Notes: generated by a model not told the origin, from the sequence alone. A DNA stretch of 64,000 nucleotides from DASRJJ01 sp050730855 (GCA_050730855.1 JBOHNU010000001.1:186001-250000), one strand, 5' to 3'. Shown: positions 15,885 to 25,554, numbered from the stretch's first letter. Made by a program: numbers and translations.

Positions 15885-17105
15885 CTACCAACTTACGAAC
15901 GTAAGCGAGTATGTCCGGCCAGTCGGGCTGCGGTACTGGCCGTCACCCACCTTTTCGAAGGTGCTGGTATCGTACTTGCCGGTTCCGGCGCGGTTGTAGT
16001 CGCTAAGTGTTATAGACTCATCGCCGTGTACTTGCTCTACATAAAGCACGTGGCCGTAGGTGCCAGAATTGCTCACGGCGGTGTCACCCGAGCTGGGCGA
16101 GCTATCTACCTGCCTGCCTAGCCCCCGGCCGGTGTCGTCCCAGTACTTAGCGTGGCCGGAGCCGGCATACACGTGCATGACCGATGCGCTTGGCACACGC
16201 CCGCCGGAACGGAATGCGACCCAATCCGTACAGTTGCGGTATCCCCATCCGCCGGTGCTCCAGTTGTATATTTGCCCGTTCACCGCCCAGTCGTAGTTAT
16301 AGCAACTGCCCTCTACCTGCCCGGTGTGGTAACACTTAGCAAAACCCCAGGGGTAGCCGCCACCGCCCAGCACGCCGCCGTTGCAACCAAAGATGCGACA
16401 GTTCTCTTCGGCCTGCTGGCGGCGCAGCTCGGCAATTTTGGCGTTAGCGCCTTTTATCTGCGAGTTAAATTCGGCCTGCTGTTGCTGGTTCAGCGCCAAC
16501 AGCCGCGACTGCTCACGCCGGTTTTCATCCAGCTGTTGCTGCTGGGCGCGCTGTTGGAGGAGCAGGTTATCAACTTCGTCTTTCTGCACCTGCAGCTCGG
16601 CCTGTAATTTGTTGATTTTTTTTAGCGTCTCCTGAATCTGCTTCTGCACGGCGTTGCGGTAGGCTTCTTTATCGACAAAATCGCTGAGGTTTTTGCTGGT
16701 AGCCAGCATTTCTATAGTCGAAATATCGCCATCGACATACATGGCCTTAATATCCGCGCCCAAAACCTTGCGTTGGCGGGCTAGTTCGGCCTCGTTCGCC
16801 TCGATGTTCTTTTGGATTTCGGTCTGTTTGGCGATGTTGGCGTTAACTTCGGCCTGTAGTTGCGCCAGCTGTTGGCGCAATAGTGCGACCGCTCCCTGTA
16901 GGTCGGAGGCGTCGCCGCGCAGGCCGCTCAGCGCACCCTCGCGCCCTGAGTTTTCCTGCTGCAACTTACGGATTTGCTCCTCAAACCGATCAGCCGAGAC
17001 CTGGGCGACCCCAGAAAAAACCAACCCCACAATTAGCGCAACCGCAAAAAGCAGCGCGCTCTTCAGCCGAAGTTTATTTTTGGGTTGTTTAGCTTTGTGT
17101 TTCAT
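15885..17105 (-). CDS. PcsB-like coiled-coil CHAP peptidoglycan hydrolase
   Basis: A 406-residue secreted protein. Residues 14-37 are the signal/anchor, ~38-235 a long coiled coil rich in Gln and Glu, and ~245-406 a CHAP amidase/endopeptidase domain. Active-site residues are visible: YRNCTDWVAF (Cys292), TYGHVLYVEQ (His352) and LSDYNRAG (Asp369/Asn371). The same layout occurs in PcsB of streptococci, where FtsEX binds the coiled coil and activates wall cleavage at division. Here ftsX and ftsE lie directly upstream on the same strand, 42 nt away, which strongly supports that model. A TATAAT box 12 nt before the ATG and GTAGGTAG as ribosome site suggest a separate promoter too. Confidence 0.88.
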   Translation of the reverse strand: MKHKAKQPKNKLRLKSALLFAVALIVGLVFSGVAQVSADRFEEQIRKLQQENSGREGALSGLRGDASDLQGAVALLRQQLAQLQAEVNANIAKQTEIQKNIEANEAELARQRKVLGADIKAMYVDGDISTIEMLATSKNLSDFVDKEAYRNAVQKQIQETLKKINKLQAELQVQKDEVDNLLLQQRAQQQQLDENRREQSRLLALNQQQQAEFNSQIKGANAKIAELRRQQAEENCRIFGCNGGVLGGGGYPWGFAKCYHTGQVEGSCYNYDWAVNGQIYNWSTGGWGYRNCTDWVAFRSGGRVPSASVMHVYAGSGHAKYWDDTGRGLGRQVDSSPSSGDTAVSNSGTYGHVLYVEQVHGDESITLSDYNRAGTGKYDTSTFEKVGDGQYRSPTGRTYSLTFVSW

Positions 17106-17146
17106 AATCTACCTACTATTATAACGCGCTTGTGGTTAAAGCAGTA

Positions 17147-18091
17147 CTATTTTGGAGCTTTAAACTTAAGATATCTCTTTGTAGCGATAATCGACGATGC
17201 GGCGCCAATAAGCACGCCGATAAGCAGCTGCATTCCCAACAAAACCCAGAAATGTCCATAAAAGTAATCGCTAGAATACTGGATGTCCAGCAGTCCCAAG
17301 CTGCTGGCCTGCAGCGCCGAGCTAGCCGCCACAAATGCCGCGTGGATAAGGAGCACCGAGGCAAGCGCCGAAACAACACCGTAAAAAATGGTCTCCACCA
17401 CGAATGGCCCGCGGATGTACCACGTGCTGGCGCCCAGCAGCCGCATTATGGTTATTTCGTCGCGGCGGTTAAAAATGGCCATTTGGATGGTGTTAAAAAT
17501 TATAAGCATCGAAATAACAGCAAAGACCACAACCGCAATTAGACCAGCGCGTTGCAAGGTGTTCGTAGCGTGAGTAATTTTGTCTACCGCCTCTTTGCGG
17601 TCGCCGGAATACGACGGCTCCTCGGTCTGCTGCGCCGCAATGTTGGGCTGGCTAAGGTAATCCTTTATTTCCTGGATTTTATTGAGATCCCTGGGCTTAA
17701 TCTGCACAGTGGCCGGCAGCGGATTTTCGGTTTGCGAGATGGCGCTTAACAGCTCCGGCCTGCCGGCGTTTTGCTCTTTATAGCGTTCCAATGCTTCGTC
17801 TTTAGACAAGTAGCGCACGCCGGCGACATTGGGCAGCGCTTTTATATCGCCTAGCAGCGTTTCGCGCTGCTCGGGGGTTACGCTGTCGGCCAGGTACACC
17901 GAAATGTCAATTTTGTCGCGGATTTGGTCGATGGTGTGATTAAACGTCGCGTTGGTCAAAATTGAAAACAGCACGATTGTAAGTGTTACCACCATCACGG
18001 CGATCGCCGCAATCCCCAGCCAGGCGTTGCGCACAAAGTTGACCATGCCCGTTTTTATCACGCGGACGAACGTTATACATTTGCGTTTCAT
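17147..18091 (-). CDS. ftsX: Cell division permease FtsX
   Basis: A 314-residue FtsX. There is a first transmembrane helix at ~24-46, a large extracellular domain (~47-190, including VYLADSVTPEQRETLLGDI and VRYLSKDEALERYKEQN), and three C-terminal helices with IFNTIQMAIFNRRDEITIMRLLGAS, the conserved FtsX signature. With FtsE it forms a mechanotransmitting complex that switches on a wall hydrolase. Its start overlaps ftsE by 4 nt. The extracellular loop is the expected contact for the PcsB-like protein just downstream. Confidence 0.95.
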   Translation of the reverse strand: MKRKCITFVRVIKTGMVNFVRNAWLGIAAIAVMVVTLTIVLFSILTNATFNHTIDQIRDKIDISVYLADSVTPEQRETLLGDIKALPNVAGVRYLSKDEALERYKEQNAGRPELLSAISQTENPLPATVQIKPRDLNKIQEIKDYLSQPNIAAQQTEEPSYSGDRKEAVDKITHATNTLQRAGLIAVVVFAVISMLIIFNTIQMAIFNRRDEITIMRLLGASTWYIRGPFVVETIFYGVVSALASVLLIHAAFVAASSALQASSLGLLDIQYSSDYFYGHFWVLLGMQLLIGVLIGAASSIIATKRYLKFKAPK

Positions 18092-18771
18092 ATCTTATAC
18101 TCTGCCCTTGCCCTGTCGCTGACGATCTGGCCGTGCTCGATAGTTACAACTCGCCGTTTCAGCTTGTTTACAATGTCTTGGTTGTGCGTGGTCAGCAGGA
18201 CGGTAGTGCCGTAGTGGTTAATTTTTTCTAAAACTTTAATGACATCCCAGGCGTGCTTGGGGTCGAGGTTGCCGGTTGGCTCATCGGCAATCAGGATTTT
18301 CGGCTGACGCACAATAGCACGGGCGATGGCCACACGCTGACGCTCGCCGCCGGATAGTTCCAGGGGCATGCGCTTTTCTTTACCGCGCAGGTTAACGATG
18401 TCTAGCACCTTGGGTACTGTGTGTTTTATTTCGCGGCTGCCCATGCCCACAACTTCCAGCGCGAACGCGATGTTTTCAAACACAGTGCGGTTAGGCAGCA
18501 GCTTAAAATCCTGGAACACCACACCGATTTTGCGGCGCAGCAGCGGAATGTCTTTATCGCGCAGTTTGTCGTAATCGATACCGCCGACGATAATTTTGCC
18601 ACTGGTTTGGCGCTCCTCGCGCGTAAGCAGCTTTAATAGCGTCGATTTTCCGGCGCCGCTCTGCCCCACTACAATCACAAATTCCTTTGGCTCGACATGC
18701 AGGCTCACTCGGTCGAGCGCCGGAGTCGCCACTTTGCCATATGCCTTTGTTACCCTGTCCAATAAAATCAT
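18088..18771 (-). CDS. ftsE: Cell division ATP-binding protein FtsE
   Basis: A 227-residue ABC ATPase. Walker A is GQSGAGKST, the Q-loop lies in VFQDFKLL, the signature LSGGERQRVAIARA, and Walker B ILIADEPTGNLD. It powers FtsX. The ATG at 18771 (MILLDRVTKAYGK) is chosen because that is the family start; the open frame extends 9 codons upstream. It overlaps ftsX by ATGA and lies 33 nt after prfB, the usual prfB-ftsE-ftsX order of many Gram-positive bacteria. Confidence 0.96.
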   Translation of the reverse strand: MILLDRVTKAYGKVATPALDRVSLHVEPKEFVIVVGQSGAGKSTLLKLLTREERQTSGKIIVGGIDYDKLRDKDIPLLRRKIGVVFQDFKLLPNRTVFENIAFALEVVGMGSREIKHTVPKVLDIVNLRGKEKRMPLELSGGERQRVAIARAIVRQPKILIADEPTGNLDPKHAWDVIKVLEKINHYGTTVLLTTHNQDIVNKLKRRVVTIEHGQIVSDRARAEYKI

Positions 18772-18804
18772 GTACGTCTTATTGTAGCACGAGCGCAATC
18801 GTTC

Positions 18805-19890
18805 TTAGGCCGCTAAATTTTGCTCGAGGAAGGCGTTTATGAACGGGTCGAGACCGCCGTTCAAAACGGTGTCGGGGTCGCTGGTTTCGTAGCCGGTAAG
18901 GAGGTCTTTTACCTGCTTGTAGGGGTGTAGCACGTAGTTGCGGATTTGGCTGCCAAACTCCACTGCCTGGCTGGGACCTTTTAGCTCAGATAGCTTTTCT
19001 TTATGCTGCGACAGCTGCAACTGAGCAAGTTTTGAGCGCAAAATGGTCAGCGCCGTTTCTTTGTTTTGCAGCTGGGAGCGCTCGTTTTGGATGGCAACTG
19101 TGATGCCGGTTGGGGTGTGGGTAACTCGCACTGCGGAGTCGGTTGTGTTAACGCTCTGGCCGCCGTGGCCGCCGGCGCGGAATACGTCGATGCGCAGGTC
19201 TTTGTCGTCAATTTCCAGCTCGTCCGGCTGATCGATTTTTGGTAAAACATCTACCTTGGCAAAGCTGGTCTCGCGCGAGGCGGCCGAGTTAAACGGGCTT
19301 AGACGCACTAGCCGGTGCACTCCGTGCTCGCCTTTTAAACGTCCGTATAAAAAATCGCCGTCAATTTCTAGCGTTACGCTTTTTAGTCCCGCCTCCTCGC
19401 CCGGCGACTCGTCAACTGTTTTTATCGCAAACTTGTGTATTTCTGCCCAGCGCACATACATGCGCAGCAGCATTTGCGCCCAATCTTGCGCGTCGGTGCC
19501 GCCGGCGCCGGCGTAAATGCTTAAAATAACGCCGTGGTCGTCGTATGGGCCGGCAAACTTCAACTCTTCCTTCAGGTCGGCGAAGCGCACGGCCAGTTCG
19601 TTTAGCTGCTCGGCGATGTCGGCGCGCATAGTGTCGTCATCGAGGTCTATCAGTTCCACCAGGTCGTTCGCGTCTTTCTGTAGCGCCTGCCACGGAGCAA
19701 TGCGGCGCTCTAGCTTTGCCTGCTGTTTGGACACTTCCTGAGCTTTGGCCGGATTTTTCCAAAAGTCCGGCTCGGCTGTCTGCTTGTCAAACTCGCGTTT
19801 CTGTTTTGCCAGAGTGCCGATGTCTAACCGCCCGGCGGCGACCGCTATTTTGGCCTGCACGTCGAGCAACTGCTGCTTAAGGTCGTCCAT
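18805..19890 (-). CDS. prfB: Peptide chain release factor 2
   Basis: A 361-residue RF2 that reads UGA and UAA stops. The codon-reading SPF is in VRLSPFNSAASRETSF, and GGQ is in RAGGHGGQSVNTTDSAVR. The open frame is continuous from the first codon: there is no in-frame UGA near codon 25, so the programmed frameshift that autoregulates RF2 in many bacteria is absent. Its presence implies UGA is a stop here. It begins 3 nt after the M16 peptidase stop and leads into ftsE-ftsX. Confidence 0.96.
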   Translation of the reverse strand: MDDLKQQLLDVQAKIAVAAGRLDIGTLAKQKREFDKQTAEPDFWKNPAKAQEVSKQQAKLERRIAPWQALQKDANDLVELIDLDDDTMRADIAEQLNELAVRFADLKEELKFAGPYDDHGVILSIYAGAGGTDAQDWAQMLLRMYVRWAEIHKFAIKTVDESPGEEAGLKSVTLEIDGDFLYGRLKGEHGVHRLVRLSPFNSAASRETSFAKVDVLPKIDQPDELEIDDKDLRIDVFRAGGHGGQSVNTTDSAVRVTHTPTGITVAIQNERSQLQNKETALTILRSKLAQLQLSQHKEKLSELKGPSQAVEFGSQIRNYVLHPYKQVKDLLTGYETSDPDTVLNGGLDPFINAFLEQNLAA

Positions 19891-19893
19891 GGC

Positions 19894-21189
19894 TTACCTA
19901 TCGCTGCTCCAGAGCGGTGCGATTTGCGCGTGCAGTTCGTTTACAAAAGATTTGTCGCAATTGCTTAGAATGCCGAAGCCCCAGGTTTTGCCCTCAAACA
20001 GTTCATTTGAAATGGCTACGATGTCTTCCTTTGTTACGGCGTTAATGCGGTCTGGCATTTCGTAATAATCGTCGATGCCTTCGTCGAAAAAATAGCGCGA
20101 CGAGTAGCCGCCGGCCACGCCGGCCACGGTTTGCGCGCCGCGCTGGAACCGGCCGAGTGCATAGGCTTTGGCCGCTTCGATGTCCTCCAGGGCGATTTCG
20201 CCGCGGAAGACGTTGTTTAGCTCGTCGGTCATAATGTCAAATAATGCCGGCGCGTTTTTTTGCGACACCTGCGCGCCAAACCACCAATTGCTGGCCAGCT
20301 TGGTCTGGCCGAAGCCACTGCTCATGCCGTACACCAGGCCGCGCTCGCGCGCCGTACCTAGAATCTTGGAGTACAGCGTCTCGGTGAGCATGGTGTTTAC
20401 CAGATTTAGCGCGTCCGTCTCCGGGTCGGTCAGACGGCGCAGCATAAAGCTGTCGATGTAAAAATAGAGGTTTTTAACTGTTTCGTTGGTGATGAACAAG
20501 GGTTTTTCCTGTTTGTACGGCTTCTCGTCGGGCAGATCAATGCGCTCGGTTCCGGTCGGCAGTTCCATGCCTTCCAGCGCCAACCGCACCAAATCCTGAC
20601 GTTTAGGCGTTAGGTTGCCAGCAACAATAAACCGCAGATTTTTGGTGGTGTGTGTTTTTTCGTAATGCTCACGCACATCTTCTACGGTGACGTTGTCCAT
20701 TAAAAGCAGCCGGTCTTGGTCGGTCTTGGCCACAAAGCCGTATTTGGCGCGCAGCGCCAGGCTGAGATGACGGAAATGATTATTGCTGCGGGCGATGAGT
20801 TCCTCGCGCACATTCCCAGCTTCGGCCTCAAACTCGTCGGCCAGAAAGAGCGGCTTAGAAATTGCCAAAAGCAGCAGCTCCAAAATGCGATCCCATTCGA
20901 AATCGGCGCACTCGCTTTCGTAAGTAATGTCGTAGGCGCCGGTGCTGGCGTTGCTGTAGGCGCCGTTTTTCTCGATTTCGGCCTGGAACAGGCGCGACTT
21001 CGGGTAGCGCTCATTGGCACCAAGCAGCAGGTGCTCCATCAGGTGAGGAGTTTCCCATTTTTTTACCGGCACCAGGTAGTCGCCGGCGCGGAAATTAAAC
21101 TCAAAGCTCATCACCGACGCGTCCGGTATGTGTATCAAAAGCCCTTTCGCGCCGTTTCGCAACTTTAGCTCGGTAACACTGTGCTTCAT
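19894..21189 (-). CDS. M16 family zinc peptidase
   Basis: A 431-residue single-chain M16 (pitrilysin-like) peptidase. The inverted zinc motif HLMEH (His49, Glu52, His53) is intact, with a downstream Glu-rich helix (EFEAEAGNVREEL) for the third ligand. The second half is the structural repeat: LYFYIDSFMLRRLTD, RERGLVYGMSSGF and a C-terminal R-Y pair (GGYSSRYFFDEG). M16 enzymes degrade short peptides in a closed chamber; there is no signal peptide, so it is cytoplasmic. The start is one base after the secA stop, so it is co-transcribed with secA and prfB. Confidence 0.88.
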   Translation of the reverse strand: MKHSVTELKLRNGAKGLLIHIPDASVMSFEFNFRAGDYLVPVKKWETPHLMEHLLLGANERYPKSRLFQAEIEKNGAYSNASTGAYDITYESECADFEWDRILELLLLAISKPLFLADEFEAEAGNVREELIARSNNHFRHLSLALRAKYGFVAKTDQDRLLLMDNVTVEDVREHYEKTHTTKNLRFIVAGNLTPKRQDLVRLALEGMELPTGTERIDLPDEKPYKQEKPLFITNETVKNLYFYIDSFMLRRLTDPETDALNLVNTMLTETLYSKILGTARERGLVYGMSSGFGQTKLASNWWFGAQVSQKNAPALFDIMTDELNNVFRGEIALEDIEAAKAYALGRFQRGAQTVAGVAGGYSSRYFFDEGIDDYYEMPDRINAVTKEDIVAISNELFEGKTWGFGILSNCDKSFVNELHAQIAPLWSSDR

Positions 21190-23796
21190 TTATTTACGCT
21201 TTCGAGCCTTGGCTTTGCGCTGGCGCTCGGCCTTGTGTGCCTTTTTGCGGCTATCCGTCTGTTTCTTCGCTTGGGCGGCCTTTTTGTCTTTAAAGTCGGC
21301 TTCGCGGAACTCTTGGTCGGCGTCCTGAATTTGGTTAACATTGCCAACCGAGCCTTTCGCGGCGCGGGTCAAAGTGGTTTCGGCCGGCGCTTCAATATTT
21401 TTAGCCTCCACTGGCTGCGCATGGAGCAAAGCGCGGACAACATCGTGCCGCAGCGTCTCCTGCATTTCGTCGAACAATATTTGGCTTTGACGGCGGTATT
21501 CTACCAGAGGGTCGCGCTGGCCGACGGCCATCCAGTGGATGCCTTCGCGCAAGTGATCCATGCTCTCCAGATGCTGCATCCAAAGGTTGTCCAGTATTTG
21601 CAAGTACACGTCGCGCTCGACTTTACGCATAATTTCCGGTGTAAAGGCAGTTTCGCGCACGGCATAGAGTTCTTTGACGGCGGTTAGCAGCGCGGTGCCG
21701 AACTCGTCGGACGGCGTGTCAAACAAACGGTCGAGCGTCGCTTCGTCGAACGGAAACACTTCGCGCAGCATCGGCTCGAACCGGTCGGTAGTTAGGAGTT
21801 GCGAGGACGCCAGAGCCTTCGCCTCTTGCTCGATAAAAATGTCGATGCGCTTTTGGATTGCCTCGCTTTTTAAAATTTCTTTGCGCATGGCGTACACTGC
21901 CTTGCGGTGGCGGTTCATGACGTCGTCGTATTTTACAACGTGCTTTCGTTGGTCGAAATGGAAGCCTTCCACCTTTTTTTGCGCATTTTCCAAACTTTTA
22001 GAAATTAGCTTGTTCTCGATGGGTGTTTCGTCGTCGACCTTCAGGCGCTCCATAAGGCCGGCTATGCGCTCGCCGCCGAAGATGCGCATGAGGTCGTCCT
22101 CGGTACTAACAAAAAACTGCGTTGCGCCCGGATCGCCCTGGCGGCCAGAGCGGCCGCGCAGCTGGTTGTCGATGCGGCGCGATTCGTGCCGCTCGCTACC
22201 CAGCACAAACAAGCCTCCTAGCTCTTTTATGCCTTCGCCCAGCACAATGTCCGTACCGCGCCCGGCGATGTTGGTAGCTAGCGTCACGCCGCCCTTTTGG
22301 CCGGCGCGCGCCACAACATTCGCCTCTTTTTCGTTGTTTTTGGCGTTTAGTACTTCATGCGGCACGCCTGCTTTGTCGAGCAAGCGGCTCAGGCGTTCGT
22401 TCTTCTCAATCGAAACCGTGCCGATAAGCACCGGCTGGCCTTTCTCGTGCAGCTCTTTTACTTCGCTGACGATGGCTTTAAACTTGCCTTCCTCGTTTTT
22501 GTAAATGCGGTCTGGGCGGTCGGTTCGGTTAAGCGGCCGATTGGACGGCACGTCTACCACGTCGAGCTTGTAGATTTGGTGGAACTCTTCGCTTTCGGTC
22601 ATGGCCGTTCCGGTCATGCCGGCCAGCTTTTCGTACAGACGGAAGTAGTTTTGGAAGCTGATGGTCGCCAGTGTCATGCTTTCCTGCTGCACCTCCACGC
22701 TCTCTTTGGCCTCGATAGCTTGGTGCAAGCCTTCGTTGTAGCGGCGGCCTTTTAGTAAACGTCCGGTAAACTCATCGACGATAACAATTTCGCCCTCGTT
22801 GGTAACCACGTAATCTTTGTCGCGTTTAAAGAGCGCCTGGGCGCGCAGCGCTTGCTCGAGGTGGTAGATGGTGCGGATGTTTTGGGTAGCATACAGGTTG
22901 TCGACGCCCAAAATTGTCTGTACTTTTTCTACACCGTCGTCGGTTAAAATAACCGTGCGGCGCTTTTCGTCGACTTCGTAGTGCTTTTCGCGCTCCAGGT
23001 TGCGGGTAACTTTCGAGAACTGCGCGTAGGCCGCACCGCTGGTAACCGACGGGGCGGAAATAATCAGCGGCGTGCGGGCTTCGTCGATCAAAATGCTGTC
23101 GGCCTCGTCCACTATAGCGTAGTGCAGGTCGCGCTGGCGCAGCTGGCTAACCTCGCGCACCATGTTGTCGCGCAGGTAGTCAAAGCCGAACTCGTTGTTG
23201 GTGCCGTAAGTAACATCGGCAGCATAGGCTTCGCGGCGTGTACACGGCTTTAGATGGTGAAACCGCTCATCTTGGTGCTCGGTGTTAGAAAAACTGCGGT
23301 CGTATAAATACGAGTGGTCGGCAACTATAACGCCGACACTCAAACCCAAAAAGTCGTAAATCTGCGCCATCCAGCCGGCGTCGCGCTGCGCCAGGTATTC
23401 GTTTACGGTAACGACGTGCGCACCCTTACCGGTTAGTGCGTTCAGGTAAATCGGCAAGGTCGCCACCATGGTCTTGCCTTCGCCGGTTTTCATTTCGGCC
23501 ACGCTGCCTTCGTGCAGCACCATGCCGCCAACGAGCTGCACGTCGAAATGCCGCATACCGAGCGTCCGCGTTGCGGCCTCGCGCACCACGGCAAAGGCGT
23601 CGGGCAAAATTGCGTCGAGCGATTCTTTTTTAAGCCGCTCTTTTAGCTTGTCGGTTTGCGCCTTCAGGTCGCGCTCGGACATCTTCTGGTACTTATCCGC
23701 CAGCGCAGTCACATCTTTAACGCGCTTTTTCAGACGTTTGATCGTCTTTACCTGCGGGTCGCCAAAAACCTTTTTTACCAATGTGTGGATGATCAT
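21190..23796 (-). CDS. secA: Preprotein translocase ATPase SecA
   Basis: An 868-residue SecA that drives proteins through SecYEG. Walker A is MKTGEGKTMVA, followed by the DEAD-like VDEADSILIDEARTPLIISAP, GRGTDIVLGEG and QLRGRSGRQGDPG. The C-terminus is a Lys/Arg-rich tail rather than the cysteine zinc motif that binds SecB. The ATG at 23796 follows AAGGGGAG; a TTG one codon earlier is unlikely. TACAAT ~40 nt upstream is a possible -10. The gene heads the secA-M16-prfB-ftsEX row. Confidence 0.97.
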   Translation of the reverse strand: MIIHTLVKKVFGDPQVKTIKRLKKRVKDVTALADKYQKMSERDLKAQTDKLKERLKKESLDAILPDAFAVVREAATRTLGMRHFDVQLVGGMVLHEGSVAEMKTGEGKTMVATLPIYLNALTGKGAHVVTVNEYLAQRDAGWMAQIYDFLGLSVGVIVADHSYLYDRSFSNTEHQDERFHHLKPCTRREAYAADVTYGTNNEFGFDYLRDNMVREVSQLRQRDLHYAIVDEADSILIDEARTPLIISAPSVTSGAAYAQFSKVTRNLEREKHYEVDEKRRTVILTDDGVEKVQTILGVDNLYATQNIRTIYHLEQALRAQALFKRDKDYVVTNEGEIVIVDEFTGRLLKGRRYNEGLHQAIEAKESVEVQQESMTLATISFQNYFRLYEKLAGMTGTAMTESEEFHQIYKLDVVDVPSNRPLNRTDRPDRIYKNEEGKFKAIVSEVKELHEKGQPVLIGTVSIEKNERLSRLLDKAGVPHEVLNAKNNEKEANVVARAGQKGGVTLATNIAGRGTDIVLGEGIKELGGLFVLGSERHESRRIDNQLRGRSGRQGDPGATQFFVSTEDDLMRIFGGERIAGLMERLKVDDETPIENKLISKSLENAQKKVEGFHFDQRKHVVKYDDVMNRHRKAVYAMRKEILKSEAIQKRIDIFIEQEAKALASSQLLTTDRFEPMLREVFPFDEATLDRLFDTPSDEFGTALLTAVKELYAVRETAFTPEIMRKVERDVYLQILDNLWMQHLESMDHLREGIHWMAVGQRDPLVEYRRQSQILFDEMQETLRHDVVRALLHAQPVEAKNIEAPAETTLTRAAKGSVGNVNQIQDADQEFREADFKDKKAAQAKKQTDSRKKAHKAERQRKAKARKRK

Positions 23797-23877
23797 CAAT
23801 TACTCCCCTTCCAAGTGTTTCGGTCTTAGGCTATTGTAACGCGAGTTGCCAGATTACGCGAGTGGATTTTGGCTTCG

Positions 23878-24225
23878 CTAGAGCTTGGCGATGATGCGCT
23901 GGTGCAACTTGTGGTTAGTGTGCGTGTCTTTGTACTTTTTGAGGTGGATTTTTAGTTTTTCCTCGGCCAGGTCTATGGCCTCCGGCATAGTCCGGCCGGA
24001 TTCTTTAAGAACAAAGTTTTCGCCAGTCAGACCTAAAATAACCTCGCAGGTGAACGCCTGCTTGTTTTTGGCTTTACCCGCCTTCAGCTTGACTTCGGCG
24101 TGCAGGTTTTCGCGCGTGTGGCGCGAAACGTATTTGTCGAGCTTGCCAATTTTTTGCGTGGTGTAACTCCGGATGTCGTCGTCCACTGCAAAATGAACGC
24201 CTGTTATTTCCAGTCGGTTAATCAT
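23878..24225 (-). CDS. hpf: Ribosome hibernation promoting factor, short form
   Basis: A 115-residue HPF/RaiA (YfiA) protein. It has the conserved start MINRLEITGVHFAVDDDIRSYTTQKIGKLDKY, the basic helix region, and MPEAIDLAEEKLKIHLKKYKDTH. It binds the 30S decoding site and silences ribosomes in stress. It lacks the C-terminal dimerisation domain of the long form, so it should give 100S particles only with a partner or act as a 70S inhibitor. AAGGAGGG precedes the ATG. Confidence 0.92.
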   Translation of the reverse strand: MINRLEITGVHFAVDDDIRSYTTQKIGKLDKYVSRHTRENLHAEVKLKAGKAKNKQAFTCEVILGLTGENFVLKESGRTMPEAIDLAEEKLKIHLKKYKDTHTNHKLHQRIIAKL

Positions 24226-24240
24226 AAACCCTCCTTTTAT

Positions 24241-25536
24241 TTAGAGCGTATCTTTACCAATAAACGGAACAAGTACGGCGGGCACACGAATAGTGCCGTC
24301 GGCCGTTTGGTAATTTTCCATCAAGGCTTTTAGAGTTCGGCCAAGCGCAAAACCAGTAGCGTCGGCGGTGTGCACCAGTTCGAGTCGGCCGTTTTTTCGG
24401 CGGACGCGGATTTTTAAATCGCGCGACTGGTAATCGGCCATGTAGTCGGCGGTGTGTGTTTCGCGGTAGGCGCCTTGGCCGGGAAACCATGCGTTAATGT
24501 CAACACCGGCAGCATTGGGCTTGCCGATATCGGCGGTACACTTTTGGATAAGCTGATAAGGCAGCTGGAGTTGCTGCATTAAATACTCCTGGATGGCGAT
24601 GTGGAGCTTGTGCTCTTCCAGTCCGGTTTCAGGCGTAGTAAAACTTTCTATCTCGAGTTTGTCGAATTGATGGAGCCGGAAAATGCCTTCCATGTCCTTG
24701 CCATAACTACCGGCTTCGCGACGAAAGCTGGTACTGTAGCCGATGTAACGGATCGGGAATATCTCTTCTGGCAAAATTTCGTTCCAGTACATTGTACACA
24801 AAGTGTGTTCAGCGCTGGCGTTCAGCCAAAGATCGTCGTCTGCCAGTTTGTAGGTAACTTCTTCGGCGTTTAAGCGAGCGCTTGCTTCGTATGGCTCGGT
24901 GCGTAACATAGCGGGTGGCAATATTGGGGTGAATGGCTTGGTGCTTACCTGAAGGTTATTGTCTTCGACAATTTTCTTGATGATTTGTTCGTCGCCCAAG
25001 GCTTGCATGACAAATTGCATGATGGCTAGTTGCAGCCGGACAAGGCCGCCCTTTAGGTACACAAACCGCGCACCAGCAATTTTTGCAGCCCGCTCTTTAT
25101 CGATGAGATCGGCTTGGACACCAAGCTCGTAGTCGTGCTTGGGTGTAAAATCAAACTCGGACTTTTCGCCGATTGTTTTGACAATTTTATTTTCTTCCTC
25201 TGTTGTGCCGACCGGAACGTCGTCGAGCGGCATGTTAGGCACCGCTTTCAGCAAAGTTAAATAGTGCTCGTCCAGGGGCTTGAGCCGTGTCTCTAAGCCA
25301 GAAAGTTGCGTTTTTAAATTTTTGCCATGTTCAATCTGCTCGAGCGACGGCTTGCCATGTTTTATCGTCTCATTCAGACGATTACGCTCAGCGCGCACCG
25401 CTTCGAGATCGGCCAGCAAATGGCGGCGCTCCGTATCCACGCGCAGTAGCTCAGTAATTTCTACCTCGTAACCTTTTTGCCTGCTTTTTTGTTGTACGAG
25501 TTCGGGGTTGTCGCGGATAAACTGGATGTCTAACAT
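24241..25536 (-). CDS. serS: Seryl-tRNA synthetase
   Basis: A 431-residue class II synthetase. The N-terminal coiled-coil arm (~30-105) grips the long variable arm of tRNA-Ser. Motif 2 is in RYIGYSTSFRREAGSYGKDMEGIFRLHQFDKLE (in parts) and motif 3 in GFALGRTLKALMENYQ. Length and domain order are standard. It is preceded by TATAAT ending 6 nt before the ATG and no ribosome site, predicting a leaderless mRNA. No T-box or other leader fits. Confidence 0.96.
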   Translation of the reverse strand: MLDIQFIRDNPELVQQKSRQKGYEVEITELLRVDTERRHLLADLEAVRAERNRLNETIKHGKPSLEQIEHGKNLKTQLSGLETRLKPLDEHYLTLLKAVPNMPLDDVPVGTTEEENKIVKTIGEKSEFDFTPKHDYELGVQADLIDKERAAKIAGARFVYLKGGLVRLQLAIMQFVMQALGDEQIIKKIVEDNNLQVSTKPFTPILPPAMLRTEPYEASARLNAEEVTYKLADDDLWLNASAEHTLCTMYWNEILPEEIFPIRYIGYSTSFRREAGSYGKDMEGIFRLHQFDKLEIESFTTPETGLEEHKLHIAIQEYLMQQLQLPYQLIQKCTADIGKPNAAGVDINAWFPGQGAYRETHTADYMADYQSRDLKIRVRRKNGRLELVHTADATGFALGRTLKALMENYQTADGTIRVPAVLVPFIGKDTL

Positions 25537-25542
25537 ATCTTT

Positions 25543-25548
25543 ATTATA
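25543..25548 (-). promoter_or_regulatory. -10 box placed for leaderless serS mRNA
   Basis: Perfect consensus TATAAT, 6 nt, then the ATG at 25536. Confidence 0.6.
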
Positions 25549-25554
25549 CCGTAG

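Noticed and set aside
15860..15890. GGTTCGAGCC, which looks like a tRNA T-arm
   Set aside because: No acceptor, D or anticodon stems surround it; it lies at the end of the PcsB-like gene.
23797..23799. TTG one codon upstream as secA start
   Set aside because: The adjacent ATG at 23796 has the better spacing from AAGGGGAG.
24226..25548. A T-box or other riboswitch upstream of serS
   Set aside because: The gap to the preceding gene is only 18 nt, and the -10 box is 6 nt from the start codon.
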